Assembly (NCBI RefSeq): GCF_017874735.1 | Contig: NZ_JAGGLV010000039.1 | Span: 1-39,583 of the forward strand | DNA: 39,583 nt | Reading direction: 5' to 3' | Origin: Paenibacillus silagei | GTDB taxonomy: Bacteria > Bacillota > Bacilli > Paenibacillales > Paenibacillaceae | In this document: positions 1-8,362 of the stretch, piece by piece | Layout of the letters: each line of letters begins with the position of its first letter | How positions within the stretch are numbered: position 1 is the first letter of the stretch | Notes under the pieces: model-generated | Database searches by the model: none | Told to the model about the DNA's origin: nothing | What the model saw: the letters and a program-made list of their open reading frames with translations, nothing else | Translations under genes and position numbers: made by a program

Positions 1-79
1 TCCAGCCTCATTTAGAATGGATGCGACGGATGCCACCCACTTATTTTCATTCCTGGGGGTGACAAGGCCTCTGTCTTGT

Positions 80-204
80 CATGCCTGTTTTTCGCCTACA
101 TTTGGCCCATGGAACTCGATACAGCACAATTTGTTCGGTTTTTCACCTGCATTTGGCCACATGCATCCGCGCCAGCCCAATGTGTTCGGTTTTTCGCATA
201 CAAT
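80..204 (+). repeat. 51-bp tandem repeat, array 1 (about 2.5 units)
   Basis: Three consecutive copies lie at exact 51-bp spacing: 80-130, 131-181 and a partial copy 182-204. Each copy has a conserved block of about 28 bases reading roughly TTCGGTTTTTCRCCTRCATT followed by TGGCC, then a more variable part ending in a CAAT-like box (CACAAT or CCCAAT). The same unit is found in the same orientation at 7960-8190. The array sits directly downstream of the exporter genes and abuts their terminator. Function is unknown; the spacing equals both 17 codons and about five helical turns. Confidence 0.8.
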
Positions 205-252
205 AAAAATAGCTGCGGCGCACTTCCGGAGAAGTGCTGCCGCAGCTATTTA
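205..252 (-). terminator. Rho-independent terminator of the ABC exporter operon
   Basis: A 12-bp perfect stem (208-219 with 239-250) extends inward through a second stem (221-226 with 231-236) around a four-base loop. On the minus strand it is followed by a T-rich tract. It lies just after the stop of the exporter gene ending at 267. Confidence 0.85.
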
Positions 253-266
253 AATTAACCGTATTC

Positions 267-2006
267 CTACACCGCCGTAAACTGGCTGTTGTACAAGCGG
301 GCGTAGTAGCCTCCGCTCTCCAGCAGCCCGTCATGCGTTCCACTCTCCACGATATCTCCATCCTTCATGAACAGGATGAGGTCCGCCTCGCGGATCGTGG
401 ACAGCCGGTGGGCAATGACGAAGCTGGTCCGCCCGGTGATCATCGCCAGGAAGGCCTTCTGTATCCGCGCCTCTGTCAGCGTATCAATGCTGCTGGTCGC
501 CTCATCCAGAATGAGCATCGGCGGATCAACCAGCATGACGCGGGCAATGGTGAGGAGCTGCTTCTGGCCCTGGGAGAGATTATCTCCCGAGGTGCTGATC
601 CTGGTGTCATAGCCTTCGGGGAGGCGCTTGATGAAGCTGTGCGCATTCGCGGCCTTGGCGGCCGCAATCACCTCTGCTTCGGAGGCCTCCGGCTTGCCGT
701 AAGCAATGTTGTCGCGGATGGAAGCCCCGTACAGCCAGGTCTCCTGCAGCACCATGCCGAAATTGCGCCGCAGACTGTCGCGGGTGATGGAGGTAATATC
801 TACTCCGTCAATCCGGATCGTTCCGCTGTCCACTTCATAGAAGCGCATCAGAAGGTTGACCAGCGTGGTCTTGCCCGCCCCGGTCTGGCCGACAATCGCC
901 ACGCGTGTGCCCGGCTTCACCTCCAGGCTGAAGTCCTTAATCAGCGGGCGCTCCGGTGTATAAGCGAAGCTTACCTTGTCGAAGGTGATCGTCCCCCGGC
1001 TGTTCTCCATCACATACGCATCCGGCTGGTCCGGCGCTTCCTGCGGGAGATCCAGAATGGTGAAGATCCGCTGCGCCGAAGCTGTGGCGGACTGCAGCTG
1101 TGTGATCACGCCGGTTATCTCATTGAACGGCTTCGCGAACAGACTGGAATAGATCAGGAAGCTGGACAGATCCCCTACGGAGAACAGGTCTCCGATAACA
1201 AGCACACTTCCGATCATCGCAATCAGCGAGAAGGTGATATTATTAACCAGCCGCGTAGTCGGGTTCGAGAGCGAGCCATAGAACTGCGATTTCGTCCCTG
1301 TCTTGTACAGCTCATTATTCCGCTCCGCAAAGCCTGCAAAGGAGCGGTCCTCGTAATGATAAGCCTGCACCACCTTCTGCCCGCCGACGATTTCCTCAAC
1401 ATAGCCGTTCAGCCCCCCGAGAATCTTGGCCTGCTCACGGAACAGCTGCTGGGAGCGCATCGTAATGAAGCGGGCAACGAAGAAGGTTGCCGGGGCAGAC
1501 AGCAGCACCACCAGTGTCATTATCGGGCTGATGTAGAGCATCAGCCCGATGGCCCCGGCAATGGTTACGATCCCCGTCAACAGCGTAGAGAAGCCCTGCA
1601 GCAGTCCGTCAGAGACGGCATCCATGTCGTTCACGAACCGGCTGATGCTGTCGCCCTGGGGATGGTTATCATGGAACTTCAGCGGCAGGGCGTCCAGCTT
1701 GTCAAACAGCTCGCGGCGCAGGTCATAGACCGTGCGGAACGCCAGCTTATTCGTATAATAAGTGAGCAGCCAGCCGAAGAAGCTGCCGACCAGATATACA
1801 CTGCCCAGAATCAGCAGCAGGCGCAGAATTTCCGGGAACTCCACCCGGTCCGGTCCGATCATATGGTCGATGGCGCGGCCAATCAGGAGCGGCCCGATCA
1901 GGCTGGCAACCACGCTCAGGATGGCGCAGAAGATAGCTCCATACGTTATTTTCCGGTACTCACGGGTATATTGAAACAGACGTTTCCAGGTCATTGTACT
2001 GGTCAT
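267..2006 (-). CDS. Heterodimeric ABC exporter subunit with canonical Walker B glutamate (YfiC/BmrD-like)
   Basis: 579-aa half-transporter: an N-terminal six-helix exporter domain (about residues 1-310) followed by an ATPase domain. Walker A is GQTGAGKTT (about 370), Walker B ends LILDEATSS (about 497) with the catalytic Glu, and the switch His is in IAHRLS (about 531). The signature motif is LSQGQ instead of LSGGQ. It overlaps the upstream partner by 4 bp (ATGA), implying translational coupling and a heterodimer. A ribosome binding site GAGGAGG lies 6 nt before the ATG. Families of this kind export lipids, drugs or peptides; the substrate here cannot be read from the sequence. The altered signature matches the degenerate residues of the partner, so together they should form one catalytic and one non-hydrolysing ATP site. 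Confidence 0.93.
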   Translation of the reverse strand: MTSTMTWKRLFQYTREYRKITYGAIFCAILSVVASLIGPLLIGRAIDHMIGPDRVEFPEILRLLLILGSVYLVGSFFGWLLTYYTNKLAFRTVYDLRRELFDKLDALPLKFHDNHPQGDSISRFVNDMDAVSDGLLQGFSTLLTGIVTIAGAIGLMLYISPIMTLVVLLSAPATFFVARFITMRSQQLFREQAKILGGLNGYVEEIVGGQKVVQAYHYEDRSFAGFAERNNELYKTGTKSQFYGSLSNPTTRLVNNITFSLIAMIGSVLVIGDLFSVGDLSSFLIYSSLFAKPFNEITGVITQLQSATASAQRIFTILDLPQEAPDQPDAYVMENSRGTITFDKVSFAYTPERPLIKDFSLEVKPGTRVAIVGQTGAGKTTLVNLLMRFYEVDSGTIRIDGVDITSITRDSLRRNFGMVLQETWLYGASIRDNIAYGKPEASEAEVIAAAKAANAHSFIKRLPEGYDTRISTSGDNLSQGQKQLLTIARVMLVDPPMLILDEATSSIDTLTEARIQKAFLAMITGRTSFVIAHRLSTIREADLILFMKDGDIVESGTHDGLLESGGYYARLYNSQFTAV

Positions 2007-3748
2007 TGTAAAGCCTCCTCACTTGAGAGCTGTGACATGCAGATTTCCTGATAGACTGCGCAGCTCTCCAGCAGTTCTTCATGCGTACCGATTCCGGCGA
2101 TCCGGCCTTCATCGAAGACGATAATCTGATCAGCCTGCCTTACTGTGCTCACCCGCTGGGATACAAGCAGTACGGTCATATCTGTACTGTTCTTGCTTAG
2201 TGCGCGGCGCAGTGCCGCATCCGTAGCGAAGTCCAGCGCACTGGAGGAATCATCCAGGATGAGAATCGGCGGACGTCCGACGACAGCGCGGGCAATGGTC
2301 AGGCGCTGCTTTTGGCCACCGGACAGGTTATGCCCGCCGCGTGCCACCAGCGTATCCAGCCCTTCCGGCAGCCGGGTGATGAACTCCTCTGCCTGGGCAA
2401 CCGCCGCTGCAGCCATGATCTCGTCCCGGGTAGCAGACGCCTTCCCCCAGCGGATATTCTCAGCAATCGTGCCGGTGAACAGCACCGCCTTCTGCGGCAC
2501 GATGCCTATTCTGCTGCGCAGCTGCTCCAGGCGGTAGTCCCGTACGTTTACACCCTCGACCCTAACCTCCCCTTCCACAGCGTCGTAGAAGCGCGGAATC
2601 AGATTCACGAAGGTGCTCTTGCCCGAGCCGGTACTGCCGATTAATCCTACCGTCTGCCCCTTGAGGATATTTACAGAGATATTTTCCAGGGCCAGCTCAC
2701 CGGTCGTGTTATAGCCGAAAGAGACATTGCGGAAGGAAATCACCGGCGCTGCTCCGTCCCGCTTCGCAGCAGGTGCATGAGCAGGCACTTCAACAACCGA
2801 AGCTGTCATCGCCAGCACCTCATTGATGCGATTCGCAGACGACGAGGCCTTGGTGAACAGAATGACCAGATTGGAGACTACGATCAGGGCCAGCAGGATC
2901 TGGGTTACATAGTTAATGAATGCAATAATCTCACCCTGCGACAGACTCCCGGCTTCAATATGAAGGCCGCCTGCCCATAGAATGGCAATAATCGCCGCGT
3001 TCACTACCAGTGTCGTCATCGGTCCCAGCCAAGCAGAGATCCGTCCGACACGGATGGCCGTCTGCGTCAGATCCTCAGAGGCTTCATTGAAGCGCTGCTT
3101 CTCGCGGCGGCTCTCGGCGAAGGCCCGGATCACCCGGATGCCTGAGAGATTCTCGCTGAGCACCAGCGCCAGACGGTCCAGCTTCGCCTGATATTCGCGG
3201 TACATTGGCGAGCTGCGCGTAATAATGAAGTACAGAATGACTCCGAATACCGGAGTAGCGGCAATCAGGATCAGCGACAGACGGAAATCCAGAATCATCG
3301 CCATAATAATAGCCCCGATACAGATGAATGGCGCACGGATGACCAGCCGGATGAGCATAGCTACTGCCACCTGCAGCTGGTTAACGTCGTTAGTGATCCG
3401 GTTGATCAGCGAAGGCGTGCCGATGACATCCAGCTCGGCATACGACAGCGAAGAGATGTGCTTGAACATTTTGTTGCGCAGCGTGGTGCCGAACCCCTGT
3501 GAGGCCCGCGCCGCATAATATTGACATACCATGGAGCAGGCGAAGCCCAGAATAGCCATCAGCACCATCAGGGACCCCATCCGGTAGACGTAGCTGCTAT
3601 CCTGCTTGCCAATTCCGTTGTTGATGATCAGGGCTACGATCGTTGGCAGCAGCAGCTCGAGAATCGCCTCCAGCAGCTTGAAAATCGGCCCAATTGTCAC
3701 TTCTTTCTTGTACGGTTTTAAGAATACTGCAATTTTGTGCACATTCAT
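2003..3748 (-). CDS. Heterodimeric ABC exporter subunit with degenerate ATPase site (YfiB/BmrC-like)
   Basis: About 581-aa half-transporter, first gene of a two-gene operon. Six-helix membrane domain, then an ATPase domain with Walker A GSTGSGKST (about 372) and an intact LSGGQ signature (about 474). The Walker B motif reads LILDDSSS, so the catalytic Glu is Asp, and the switch His is replaced by Gln in LLVSQRVS (about 528). These are the usual marks of the non-catalytic site in heterodimeric type IV ABC exporters. Start choice: an upstream GTG (3754) lies inside the AGGTGA ribosome binding site, so ATG 3748 is preferred; GTG 3742 is also possible. The LysR gene at 3904 is transcribed divergently and may regulate the pair. 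Confidence 0.9.
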   Translation of the reverse strand: MNVHKIAVFLKPYKKEVTIGPIFKLLEAILELLLPTIVALIINNGIGKQDSSYVYRMGSLMVLMAILGFACSMVCQYYAARASQGFGTTLRNKMFKHISSLSYAELDVIGTPSLINRITNDVNQLQVAVAMLIRLVIRAPFICIGAIIMAMILDFRLSLILIAATPVFGVILYFIITRSSPMYREYQAKLDRLALVLSENLSGIRVIRAFAESRREKQRFNEASEDLTQTAIRVGRISAWLGPMTTLVVNAAIIAILWAGGLHIEAGSLSQGEIIAFINYVTQILLALIVVSNLVILFTKASSSANRINEVLAMTASVVEVPAHAPAAKRDGAAPVISFRNVSFGYNTTGELALENISVNILKGQTVGLIGSTGSGKSTFVNLIPRFYDAVEGEVRVEGVNVRDYRLEQLRSRIGIVPQKAVLFTGTIAENIRWGKASATRDEIMAAAAVAQAEEFITRLPEGLDTLVARGGHNLSGGQKQRLTIARAVVGRPPILILDDSSSALDFATDAALRRALSKNSTDMTVLLVSQRVSTVRQADQIIVFDEGRIAGIGTHEELLESCAVYQEICMSQLSSEEALQ

Positions 3749-3848
3749 CCTCACCTAACTTAGCGTAGTATGTAATCCTTCTTGAAAAAAATAAAAGACC
3801 CGTTATGATTATGTCATACCCGCTTACATATTCATAATATTGGTTTCG

Positions 3849-3867
3849 TATCCATCCCATATGGATA
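3849..3867. promoter_or_regulatory. Candidate LysR-type operator (inverted repeat)
   Basis: Perfect inverted repeat with 6-bp arms TATCCA and TGGATA separated by 7 bp. It lies in the 155-bp gap between the divergent exporter operon and the LysR gene starting at 3904, about 37 bp before that start. Position and dyad symmetry fit a LysR-type autoregulatory or activator site; this is inference. Confidence 0.4.
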
Positions 3868-3903
3868 ACGTATGTCATAACCCTTACAAATGGAGGCTCA
3901 ACC

Positions 3904-4773
3904 ATGGATATCCGCCAATTAAAGTATTTCCTGGCGATTGCCGAGGAAGGACAAATTACATCCGCAGCCAGGAAGCTGCAGATGGCCCAGCCCCCGCTCA
4001 GCCAGCAGCTCAAGCTGCTGGAGGAGGAGCTCGGAGTCAAGCTGGTGGAGCGCGGACCGCGCAGCATCCAGCTGACGGATGCCGGAATCATTCTGCGTAA
4101 CCGGGCCCAGCAGATTCTGGAGTTAACGGACTCCACCGCCCGGGAGATCAGCGACTATGCCAAAGGACTGAAGGGGAGCCTTACCATTGGAACGGTCTCT
4201 TCATCAGGCGCTACCCTGCTGCACGAGCCGCTGGCAGCGTTTCATAAGCGCTATTCGGGCGTAACCTTTGAGATTCATGAAGGCAATACGTTCATGATTA
4301 TCGACTTGTTGAACAAGGGCATTGTTGAGGTGGGCATTATCCGCACCCCGTTCAACACCAGCAATCTGGAATGCCTGTATTTCCATTCGGAGCCGATGAT
4401 CGCGGTGATGGCCGCTGATTATGACTGGGCCCCTAGCCAGAGTGCTGCTCAGCTTGGCGAGCTGCAGGACAAACCGCTGATTATCTACCGCCGCTTCGAG
4501 CAGCTCATCCGCGAGACCTGCCTGGAGCACGGCTTCGAGCCGCAGATCTTCTGTATGAATGATGATGCGCGGACCACGCTGCTCTGGGCCAATGCGGGAC
4601 TCGGGATCGGAATTGTACCCAAGTCGGCGTTTGAGCTGGCCAATCACAGCAACCTGATCTACAAAGAGATCCTTTGCGAGACCCTGCGCACCCGCGTGGC
4701 CGCCGTATGGATGAAGGATAAATATTTGTCGTCCCTGGCTACCAAGTTCATCGAGACCTTCAAGTCACTGTGA
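3904..4773 (+). CDS. LysR-type transcriptional regulator
   Basis: 289 aa. The N-terminal winged helix-turn-helix (residues 1-60) has the typical LysR pattern, with TSAARKLQMAQPPLSQQLKL at about 19-38. A type-2 periplasmic-binding-protein-like effector domain follows from about residue 90. The length is normal for the family. The ribosome binding site GGAGG is 8 nt before the ATG. The gene is divergent from the ABC exporter operon, so regulation of that operon is plausible, and an inverted repeat lies between them. The effector is not predictable from the sequence. It ends convergently with htpG and shares a bidirectional terminator with it. Confidence 0.92.
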   Translation: MDIRQLKYFLAIAEEGQITSAARKLQMAQPPLSQQLKLLEEELGVKLVERGPRSIQLTDAGIILRNRAQQILELTDSTAREISDYAKGLKGSLTIGTVSSSGATLLHEPLAAFHKRYSGVTFEIHEGNTFMIIDLLNKGIVEVGIIRTPFNTSNLECLYFHSEPMIAVMAADYDWAPSQSAAQLGELQDKPLIIYRRFEQLIRETCLEHGFEPQIFCMNDDARTTLLWANAGLGIGIVPKSAFELANHSNLIYKEILCETLRTRVAAVWMKDKYLSSLATKFIETFKSL

Positions 4774-4888
4774 ATACGTTCAGGCCCTTCCCTTCTGGAG
4801 GATGTCCATTATCTGTGCCGGTCATCCTGCCGTAGGACGCTTTCCATATATGCACTAAATAATCCCACAAAACATATAAATTCTTTCC

Positions 4889-4934
4889 AAAAAGACCCCG
4901 CGCCGGCCTAAGCAGCCAGTCGCGGGGTCTTTTA
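4889..4934. terminator. Bidirectional terminator between lysR and htpG
   Basis: A perfect 13-14 bp stem (4889-4902 with 4921-4934, core AAAGACCCCGCG / CGCGGGGTCTTT) is flanked by A-runs on one side and T-runs on the other. It therefore serves both convergent genes. Confidence 0.9.
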
Positions 4935-4971
4935 ATCAGTCAAGGTCAACAGCCCGGCGGCAGCGCCGGTG

Positions 4972-6855
4972 TTAGACCATGATTTTACAAATATCGTTCG
5001 TGAACTGCACCGGATCATTAACCTGCAGTCCTTCGATCAGCAGCGCCTGGTTATACAAGAGGTTGGTGTACAGTCCCAGCTTCTCCTTGTCGCCTTCGGC
5101 AGCCGCTTTCAGAGACTTGAAGACATCATGGTGAATGTTGATTTCCAGCACCTTGTCCGCTTGCACATCCTGGCCGCCGTTAGGCATGGCCTTGAGGATT
5201 TTCTCCATCTCGATTGTCAGCTCGCCTTCGGTGGACAGGCAGACCGGATGGGATTTCAGCCGCTTGGAGGCTTTGACCGCCTTCACTTTGCCGGACAGAA
5301 TGCCCTGCATGGCTTCGAACAATCCCTTGTTCTCATTCTCTTCCTCTTCGGATGGCTTATCCTCGGCACTCTCTTCAATCCCCAAGTCGCCGCTGGAGAC
5401 ATTTCTGAACTCCTTCTCCTTATAAGCCATGATCATCTTGATTGCGAATTCATCGATATCATCGGTGAAGTAGAGAATCTCATAGCCCTTGTCCAGCACC
5501 ATTTCGGTCTGCGGCAGCTTCTCAATGCGCTCTACCGATTCACCCGAAGCGTAGTAGATATATTTCTGGTCTTCCGGCATTCTCTCTACATATTCAGCCA
5601 GCGTGACCAGCTTCTTCTCCTTGGAGGAGTGGAACATCAGGAGGTCCTGCAGTGTTTCTTTTTCCATACCGTAGTCGTTATAGACCCCGAACTTCAGCTG
5701 TCTGCCAAAAGACTTGTAGAACGTCTCATACTGCTCGCGCTCATCCTTCAGCAGGCTCAGGAGCTGGCTCTTGATCTTGCTCTTAATGTTCTTAGCAATC
5801 ATCGTCAGCTGGCGGTCATGCTGCAGCATCTCACGGGAGATATTGAGCGACAGATCCTCGGAATCGACCATCCCCTTGACGAAGCTGAAGTAATCCGGCA
5901 GCAGATCGGCGCATTTGTTCATAATCAGCACGCCGTTGGAGTAGAGCTCCAGGCCTTTTTCATATTCCTTGGTATAGTAGTCAAACGGAGTATTCTCCGG
6001 AATGAACAGAATCGCGTTGTAGACCACTGCGCCGTCCGCACTGATGTGAATGTGCTTCAGCGGCTTGTCGAACCCGTAACGCTTCTCTGCATAGAAGTTG
6101 TTGTAATCTTCTTCGGTCAGCTCTTTCTTGTTCTTGCGCCAGATCGGCACCATGCTGTTGACCGTCTGCTCTTCGGTGACATCGATGAATTCATTCTCAG
6201 CATCTTCCTTAGGCTGTTTGCTGGTAATGTCCATCTTGATCGGGAAGCGGATAAAGTCCGAATACTTCTTGATGATTGATTTCAGACGGTATTCTTCCAG
6301 GAATTCGTCGTAGTTATCGTCCTCGGTGTTCTCTTTGATCTTCAGCGTAATTTCGGTACCGACCGTATCCTTCTCACAAGGCTCAATCGTGTAGCCGTCC
6401 GCACCCTGGGATTCCCATTTGAACGCCTGCTCGCTGCCCAGCGCCTTACTGATTACGGTCACATCGTCAGCCACCATGAATGCGGAATAGAATCCGACCC
6501 CGAATTGTCCGATGATATTGTGTCCGTCCTTGGCTTCATTATCCTTCTTAAAAGCAAACGAGCCGCTGTTCGCGATAATCCCCAGATTGTTCTCCAGCTC
6601 TTCCTGCGTCATCCCGATGCCGGTGTCGGCAATGGTTAACGTGCGGCTATCCTTGTTGGCGCTTACTTTAATGTAGTAGTCCTCTTTATTGAACACCAGA
6701 CTATCATCGGCCAGTGCCTTGTAATAGATTTTATCGATGGCATCACTTGCATTGGAGATCAGCTCCCGCAGAAAAATCTCGCGCTGCGTATAAATGGAGT
6801 TAATCATCATTTCCAGCAGTCTTTTGGATTCAGCTTTAAACTCTTTTTTAGCCAT
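4972..6855 (-). CDS. htpG: Chaperone protein HtpG (Hsp90)
   Basis: 627 aa, the expected length for bacterial Hsp90. The N-terminal GHKL ATP-binding motifs are visible: ELISNASDA (about 31-39), IADTGIGM and GVGFYSAFM. A charged linker and the middle and C-terminal dimerisation domains follow, ending in KIMV. It is an ATP-dependent cytosolic chaperone. The ribosome binding site AAAGGAG is about 12 nt before the ATG. Upstream are a sigma-A-like promoter and a perfect CIRCE element, indicating HrcA control. In B. subtilis htpG is a class III heat-shock gene without CIRCE, so the regulation differs here. Confidence 0.98.
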   Translation of the reverse strand: MAKKEFKAESKRLLEMMINSIYTQREIFLRELISNASDAIDKIYYKALADDSLVFNKEDYYIKVSANKDSRTLTIADTGIGMTQEELENNLGIIANSGSFAFKKDNEAKDGHNIIGQFGVGFYSAFMVADDVTVISKALGSEQAFKWESQGADGYTIEPCEKDTVGTEITLKIKENTEDDNYDEFLEEYRLKSIIKKYSDFIRFPIKMDITSKQPKEDAENEFIDVTEEQTVNSMVPIWRKNKKELTEEDYNNFYAEKRYGFDKPLKHIHISADGAVVYNAILFIPENTPFDYYTKEYEKGLELYSNGVLIMNKCADLLPDYFSFVKGMVDSEDLSLNISREMLQHDRQLTMIAKNIKSKIKSQLLSLLKDEREQYETFYKSFGRQLKFGVYNDYGMEKETLQDLLMFHSSKEKKLVTLAEYVERMPEDQKYIYYASGESVERIEKLPQTEMVLDKGYEILYFTDDIDEFAIKMIMAYKEKEFRNVSSGDLGIEESAEDKPSEEEENENKGLFEAMQGILSGKVKAVKASKRLKSHPVCLSTEGELTIEMEKILKAMPNGGQDVQADKVLEINIHHDVFKSLKAAAEGDKEKLGLYTNLLYNQALLIEGLQVNDPVQFTNDICKIMV

Positions 6856-6905
6856 GAATAAATAAATCTCCTTTCAAAAGTAACCTTCGGATTGCGGAGC
6901 ATCGT

Positions 6906-6932
6906 TTAGCACTCCACTCACTTGAGTGCTAA
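6906..6932 (-). promoter_or_regulatory. CIRCE element (HrcA operator) of htpG
   Basis: TTAGCACTC-N9-GAGTGCTAA, a perfect match to the CIRCE consensus. It lies just downstream of the predicted transcription start of htpG, the normal position for HrcA repression. Confidence 0.93.
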
Positions 6933-6942
6933 CACTCCCTTT

Positions 6943-6972
6943 TATATACCATATTCTAGTTTTTGATGTCAA
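6943..6972 (-). promoter_or_regulatory. Sigma-A promoter of htpG
   Basis: On the minus strand a perfect -35 TTGACA (6967-6972) and a -10 TATATA (6943-6948) are separated by 18 bp. The CIRCE element begins about 10 bp after the -10. Confidence 0.8.
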
Positions 6973-7084
6973 CATCTTGCCGCCTAGGAAGCCCACAAAA
7001 AAAGAAATGCATTCTATTTTAGTCCATGTTAGCATTCGGGTTGTACTTCATTTGACCACTTAACCACAGAAAGGATAATGATTA

Positions 7085-7543
7085 ATGATGAACATTCAGC
7101 TCGAAAGCATTCCGGCAACACGTATAGCTTATGTACGGCAGACAGGCCCCTACGGCCCCGGCAACGCTCAGGCGATGGAACAATTGAAGCAGTGGGCGCG
7201 GGAACAAGGCTTGCTTCAAGGCTCGGCGGTGCTGTTCGGCATTCCGCAGGACAACCCTGCAACTACAAAGCCGGAGCTTTGCCGATATGATGCCTGCATC
7301 AGCCTGACTGAGAATCCTCCCGAAGAGGCCTCAGTACCTTACGGCGAGCTTCCCGGCGGAGCCTACGCAGTGGTAACCCTCCAGCATACGGCTGAAGCTG
7401 TCGGTCAGGCATGGGCCGAGATTCTCCCGGCGTTGTCACACAGCGGCCATAAGCTTGATCCCGGGCGGCCGGTTATGGAGAGATACACGGAAGACATGGT
7501 CAGCAGGCATCTTTGTGAGCTTTGTTTTCCTGTATTTGAATAA
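7085..7543 (+). CDS. GyrI-like / SbmC-type small-molecule-binding domain protein
   Basis: 152 aa consisting of a single GyrI-like (AraC effector-binding) domain with no DNA-binding domain. Family-like features are the early RIAYVRQTGPYG segment, the central RYDACISL strand, and GGAYAVVTLQHTAEAVGQAW before a C-terminal strand. Stand-alone members bind or modify hydrophobic small molecules; the specific ligand is unknown. Start: ATG 7085 (or 7088) with AAAGGA about 9 nt upstream. It is a monocistronic plus-strand gene between htpG and the repeat-rich intergenic region. Confidence 0.8.
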   Translation: MMNIQLESIPATRIAYVRQTGPYGPGNAQAMEQLKQWAREQGLLQGSAVLFGIPQDNPATTKPELCRYDACISLTENPPEEASVPYGELPGGAYAVVTLQHTAEAVGQAWAEILPALSHSGHKLDPGRPVMERYTEDMVSRHLCELCFPVFE

Positions 7544-7720
7544 GGGCAGGAAGGCGCTTTGAAAAGCGGAAGTCCCGAAATCCATGATATAGCTACTTGG
7601 GACAGCCTTTATTTTGGAGCAGGATCAGTGTGAGCGCTTGGGGTGGACGCGGGCGGTGCTCCGCCCATCTCTCACCAATTTAGAGCGTCTTCTCTCACCG
7701 ACCGCTTGCTTGGGTAGCAG

Positions 7721-7925
7721 CATTGTTGCACATTTTGCAGGATTTCTCTAAAAATGTTACTGGCTATTGTACATTGTTGCATCAATTGCAGGAATTCCGG
7801 TGCTTGGAGCAAGTTAGCGTTGGCTTTGTTGCATTTTATGCAGGATTTCAGCATCAGTCGTTTCTATTGGGCCGTATTACTGCACATTTTGCAGGATTTC
7901 TCTACAATGTTACGGACTGCGGAGC
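7721..7925 (+). repeat. Second tandem repeat family, four degenerate units of ~51 bp
   Basis: Units begin at 7721, 7772, 7824 and 7875 (spacing 51, 52, 51). The conserved core is TTGCACATTTTGCAGGATTT followed by CTCTA; units 1 and 4 share it almost exactly and units 2 and 3 are diverged. The sequence is unrelated to the neighbouring array but has the same period. Confidence 0.75.
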
Positions 7926-7959
7926 ATTAGGCCCATCCCAAATCACAGCAGCACCGATT

Positions 7960-8190
7960 GTGTTCGGATTTTCGCCTACATTTGGTCCCCGCACCTCCGC
8001 ACTGCCCAATGTGTTCGGATTTCCGCATACATTTGGTCCCCGCACCTCCGCACTGCCCAATTTGTTCGGATTTCCGCCTACATTTGGACCTCACGCCTCG
8101 CGCCTGCCCAATGTATTCGGTTTTTCACCTACATTTGGACCGGGCGCCTCCTCACTGCCCAAAGTGTTCGGTTTTTCGCTTACATCCTGG
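7960..8190 (+). repeat. 51-bp tandem repeat, array 2 (about 4.5 units)
   Basis: Units lie at 7960-8010, 8011-8061, 8062-8112, 8113-8163 and a partial unit from 8164. They share a core TTCGGNTTTYCNCCTACATT followed by TGG, and the first two units are nearly identical including the variable part. This is the same family and orientation as the array at 80-204. Confidence 0.9.
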
Positions 8191-8296
8191 ACTCACATTT
8201 AAGCATGCGGCGTACGGAGCATTCCAATAGCATCTATACCCCGTTCTATCGCGCTACTTATTCACAATAGACGGATTTGTTGATTCCTTAACAACG

Positions 8297-8345
8297 AACA
8301 AGAGCACTGCCGCGCCCTTCTTGAGGGTGGCCGGCAGTGCTCTTC
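8297..8345 (-). terminator. Terminator of the second lysR gene
   Basis: A perfect 12-bp stem (8301-8312 with 8332-8343, AGAGCACTGCCG / CGGCAGTGCTCT) lies just past the stop at 8363. The T-tract on the minus strand is short. Confidence 0.75.
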
Positions 8346-8362
8346 TATATAATACGTTACTT

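Larger units (their letters stand above)
7544..8300. other. Long intergenic region made largely of tandem repeats
   Basis: More than 750 bases without a convincing gene. From 7544 to 7720 no clear element is seen apart from a GGGACAGCC stretch at about 7592-7600 that resembles the possible insertion-sequence end at 39,491. From 7721 to 7925 there is one ~51-bp tandem array and from 7960 to 8190 a second. An open frame at 7723-8202 crosses both arrays only because the period is a multiple of three; it has no ribosome binding site. Confidence 0.7.

Noticed and set aside
234..2051. 605-codon plus-strand open frame over the exporter gene
   Set aside because: It is the antisense shadow of a clear ABC transporter with all motifs; no ribosome binding site or recognisable domain.
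4972..6279. 436-codon plus-strand frame over htpG
   Set aside because: Antisense shadow of htpG, which has full-length Hsp90 similarity.
7544..7620. Terminator for the GyrI-like gene
   Set aside because: Only a weak GCGCTTTGAAAAGCG-type hairpin without a T-tract was seen; not enough to annotate.
7960..8190. CRISPR-like array (28-bp conserved block alternating with ~23-bp variable block)
   Set aside because: The variable parts are themselves similar or identical between units, the conserved blocks vary, and there are no cas genes nearby. It is a simple tandem repeat.
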